Shown: positions 61,983-64,000 of the stretch, in pieces
Layout of the letters: each line of letters starts with the position of its first letter
How positions within the stretch are numbered: the first letter of the stretch is position 1
Source of the DNA: Lysobacterales bacterium
GTDB taxonomy: Bacteria; Pseudomonadota; Gammaproteobacteria; Xanthomonadales; Marinicellaceae
Length of the DNA: 64,000 nt
Direction: 5' to 3'
Assembly: GCA_027067055.1 (NCBI GenBank)
Contig: JAMOMK010000071.1
Location: 46,665-110,664, forward strand
Position numbers and translations under genes: made by a program
The notes under the pieces: generated by a model
Databases searched by the model: none
What the model was told of the DNA's origin: nothing
What the model saw: only the letters and a program-made list of their open reading frames with translations

Positions 61983-62531
61983 ATGTACAATTTAAACAGC
62001 GAACCATTTAAACTCGAACGCGATGTCGACTCCATTATTGTTCCTTCGGGTCACTCAATGAACCTCCCTGCAGGAACGGTAGGTTATATCACTCAATCAT
62101 TGGGCGGCAGTTTTACCGTATTTATTGATGGCAGCATGTTTATGATTTTGGGGCATAATGCCGATGCATTAGGCAAAGAACCCTCGCCCATGCCCGTGCT
62201 AAAGGAAAATGCCAACCTTGATGACATGAAAGAAGCGGTTTGGAATCAGTTGAAAAACGTATTTGATCCCGAAATCCCTGTCAGCATAGTCGAATTGGGT
62301 TTGGTCTACGAATGTGATGTCAGTGAAAATAATGGTAAATACGATGCCAAAATCGACATGACACTCACTGCACCAGGCTGTGGAATGGGCGATGTAATCG
62401 TCACCGATGCCAAAACCAAAATCCAACTAATCCCCAATATAGGTGAAGTGGAATGCAATATGGTCTTCGATCCACCTTGGGATAAAAACATGATGAGCGA
62501 AGCGGCTCAATTGGAAACGGGGATGTTTTAG
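61983..62531 (+). CDS. sufT: Fe-S cluster assembly protein SufT
   Basis: A 182-residue cytosolic protein: the first half (VDSIIVPSGHSMNLPAGTVG, HNADALGKEP) is the SufT-specific extension, and the second half (VWNQLKNVFDPEIPVSIVEL, LTLTAPGCGMGDVIVTDAKT) is a DUF59/MIP18 domain. SufT proteins assist maturation of Fe-S proteins. It is separate from any suf operon here. The following 350 bases contain no gene but hold the left end of an IS110-type element. Confidence 0.92.
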   Translation: MYNLNSEPFKLERDVDSIIVPSGHSMNLPAGTVGYITQSLGGSFTVFIDGSMFMILGHNADALGKEPSPMPVLKENANLDDMKEAVWNQLKNVFDPEIPVSIVELGLVYECDVSENNGKYDAKIDMTLTAPGCGMGDVIVTDAKTKIQLIPNIGEVECNMVFDPPWDKNMMSEAAQLETGMF

Positions 62532-62582
62532 TTGGTGGTATTGGTATTACTTTCTAATTATCGACGTTACTGAATCTTTGCT

Positions 62583-62602
62583 AGGTGGGCGAGGCCACAC
62601 CT
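62583..62602. repeat. GC-rich hairpin
   Basis: AGGTGGGCGAGGCCACACCT forms a stem with one bulge, unlike the AT-rich surroundings and similar in style to the 48537 palindrome; a dispersed REP-like repeat or the sufT terminator. Confidence 0.4.
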
Positions 62603-62681
62603 TTGTATATTAATCCATATTGCTTATTTGGAGCATATTCATAAAAATAATTAATGTGAATATATTAAGATAAGCACTATT

Positions 62682-62870
62682 ATCGGGAAGACCGTCGCAC
62701 CTTGAAGCCATGTAAGTGAGCTTGTCCGTAGATAGGTCTCCCGTCTTCTTTGTTAATATCGTGGAGTATCCGAAGCCTTTAGTTAAACTAGTGAGCTTGA
62801 ATCTACAAGGTCGATAGACAATATCTCAGGATCGGGAAACCTGATAATAATTATACTTAAAAAAATTATT
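62682..62870 (+). ncRNA. Candidate bridge RNA region of the IS110-family element
   Basis: The 5' non-coding end of the element folds into two stem-loops: GGGAAGACC (62686-62694) pairs with GGTCTCCC, and GCCTTTAG (62775-62782) pairs with CTACAAGGT, each enclosing an identical AGTGAGCTTG (62715-62724 and 62790-62799). A third small stem TCAGG/CCTGA (62826-62844) follows, and ATCGGGAA is repeated at 62682 and 62831. Two loops with shared sequence before the transposase fit the target and donor loops of IS110 bridge RNAs. Structure is predicted by eye. Confidence 0.6.
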
Positions 62871-62885
62871 ATGTGGAGAAATTTA

Positions 62886-63804
62886 ATGAAAAAATGTGTC
62901 TGTGGTATTGATGTGGGTTATAAAACATTAGATGTTGTCATTGGAAATGATAAAAGTTTTTCAGAAGCAAAAACCTATACAAATGACTCGAAAGGTCACA
63001 AAGCATTAATTAAAACCCTTAAAAAGAAAAAAGTAACACATGTTTGTATTGAAGCAACAGGCAACTATCACCTTGATATATCATTAGCCATTGATAAAAT
63101 CAAATCAGTTGATTTAATGGTAGTTAACCCAAGAATATCTAATAACTATGCAAAGGCATTAAATCAAAGAGCAAAAACTGATGCTCAAGATGCTTATGTC
63201 TTGGCTCATTTTGCCCTGAATATGGATTTTGTAATTTGGCAAACACCTGATATTGAAATGTTTTCAATTCGTTCATGCGGTAGAAGGCTCTCTCAATTAG
63301 AAAAGATAAAGCGAAGTTAAAAAATCGACTGCACGCCTTTGGAGTGACTGAATTCACACCCAAGATTGTTATTAATGATTTGAAGGCTAATGTTGAATTT
63401 ATTGAGCAGCAAATTAACAATCTTATCATTGGAGCTTTAGAAATTATTTCAAATTGTGAAAAGGCAAAACAAATATATCAACTGTTGATAGGTATCAGTG
63501 GAATAGCAGAAAAAACAGCCATTAAACTTATTGGCGGGATTTGGGTGTTAATAAAAAACCAAGACTGAGTAAAATCGGCAATAAATACATTCGAGAGGCG
63601 CTGTATATGACCGCATTGCAAATGAGCTTTAGAAATCCAAATGTGGAGGCTTACTACCAACACATGATAAATGATAACGGTTTAAAGAAAATACAGGCTA
63701 TATGCGCCATTATGCGCAAATTGTTAATGTCTATTGCATCAATAATCAGAGATAACTCAGAGTTTGATGGAGCTAAATTTTACAAAATACCTATAAACCA
63801 ATAA
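62886..63804 (+). pseudogene. IS110-family transposase, frameshifted and internally deleted
   Basis: The reading frame is broken into three parts. Frame 1 (62886 to about 63300) has the DEDD catalytic domain: CGIDVGYKTLDVVI, CIEATGNYHLD and KTDAQDAYVLAHF. A one-base change near 63305 shifts into frame 2 (continuing LKNRLHAFGVTEFTPKIVIN to GISGIAEKTAIKLIGGI), which ends at 63568. Frame 3 (from about 63541) continues VNKKPRLSKIGNKYIREALY to the end. The 35-40 residues normally between these last parts, carrying the catalytic Ser, are gone. The enzyme cannot be active. Confidence 0.85.
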
Positions 63805-63860
63805 CCCCAATAAAACTATACTTCATATTTTCAGCTTAGAACCAGATGTTGAAGAAATTA
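62886..63860. mobile_element. IS110-family insertion sequence remnant (right part)
   Basis: The transposase pseudogene with its 5' non-coding end (from about 62640) makes up a decayed IS110-type element. IS110 elements lack typical terminal inverted repeats, so its exact ends cannot be set by eye; the right end lies somewhere in the AT-rich 63805-63870. Confidence 0.55.
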
Positions 63861-63877
63861 CGCATTAGTTATTTTTA

Positions 63878-63897
63878 GAGACCTTTGCATAACTACC
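63878..63897. repeat. Possible terminal inverted repeat of an IS5-like element
   Basis: GAGACCTTTGCATAACTACC resembles the terminal repeats of some IS5/IS4-group elements (GAGACCTTTGCA...). The rest of the window (63898-64000) has no gene and ends with the hairpin AAAGCACTGTATTTAGTGCTTT. The element itself would lie beyond the window. Confidence 0.3.
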
Positions 63898-64000
63898 TAC
63901 TTTTCTTGAAAGTAACTGTAAATACGTTTTTAAAAATTTGATTTCTCATAAAATTCTCAATTTTTCTTCTAAAGCACTGTATTTAGTGCTTTAAACTCGA

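Noticed and set aside
62583..62602. sufT terminator
   Set aside because: The stem has no T-run; kept only as a GC-rich repeat-like hairpin.

Overview
The window looks like the replication-origin region of an AT-rich, free-living gammaproteobacterium, probably marine or aquatic; I cannot name the genus. The order mnmE-yidC-rnpA-rpmH (leftward) and dnaA-dnaN-recF-gyrB (rightward) is the classical gammaproteobacterial origin arrangement, and HemX/HemY/HemF, Tex, FeoAB, Rep, MutL and two TonB-dependent receptors fit that class. Most genes left of about 17.8 kb point left and most genes of the next 15 kb point right, as expected for divergent replication from an origin at dnaA. Two perfect parS sites and one near-perfect site lie in recF and gyrB. 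No rRNA, tRNA or CRISPR array was recognised.

0-17.7 kb: Tex; two small immunity-like proteins; msrB-msrA; an acyltransferase remnant; an overlapping operon for a RegB-type redox sensor kinase, RegA-type regulator and the flavin transferase ApbE. Divergent from it is a TonB-dependent receptor carrying the CxxxM and HxM copper ligands of OprC/NosA, with a GCGAC-N5-GTCGC palindrome directly against its -35 box. After a long imperfect inverted repeat, an orphan 308-residue protein and a VOC protein comes a cluster behind two Fur-box-like sites: outer-membrane porin, FMN-binding periplasmic protein and PepSY-type membrane protein. ApbE could flavinylate the FMN-binding protein, so these loci may form one flavin-based iron-reduction system. 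mnmE, yidC, rnpA and rpmH follow.

17.7-33.1 kb: dnaA, dnaN, recF and gyrB, then a long compact rightward run: a glutaredoxin/A-type/rhodanese fusion, DUF3465, thioesterase, acyltransferase, alpha/beta hydrolase, a TPR protein with a decayed sulfotransferase-like tail, uppP, a second hydrolase, a sodium:solute symporter and a DUF3592 protein.

33.1-53.1 kb: mostly housekeeping genes: SDR, hemX-hemY-hemF, a PLP decarboxylase, pgpA, an AEC transporter, a DUF937 protein, a GNAT, a lipoprotein hydrolase, rep, DUF3025, an SRPBCC/GyrI protein, feoA-feoB behind a Fur-box-like site, repeat debris, DUF2007, mutL, an orphan RHH protein, argO and pnuC.

53.1-64 kb: accessory region. An octaheme cytochrome c operon (with cytochrome b and a small conserved protein) converges on a TonB-dependent receptor controlled by a TPP riboswitch, hence a probable thiamine receptor. 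A compact restriction-modification island follows: two DpnII/MboI-like adenine methyltransferases, a C-protein-like regulator with its operator, a short PD-(D/E)XK-like nuclease and an extra 80-residue gene. After paiB and sufT the window ends in an IS110-family element whose transposase is broken, but whose left end still folds into two stem-loops like a bridge RNA.
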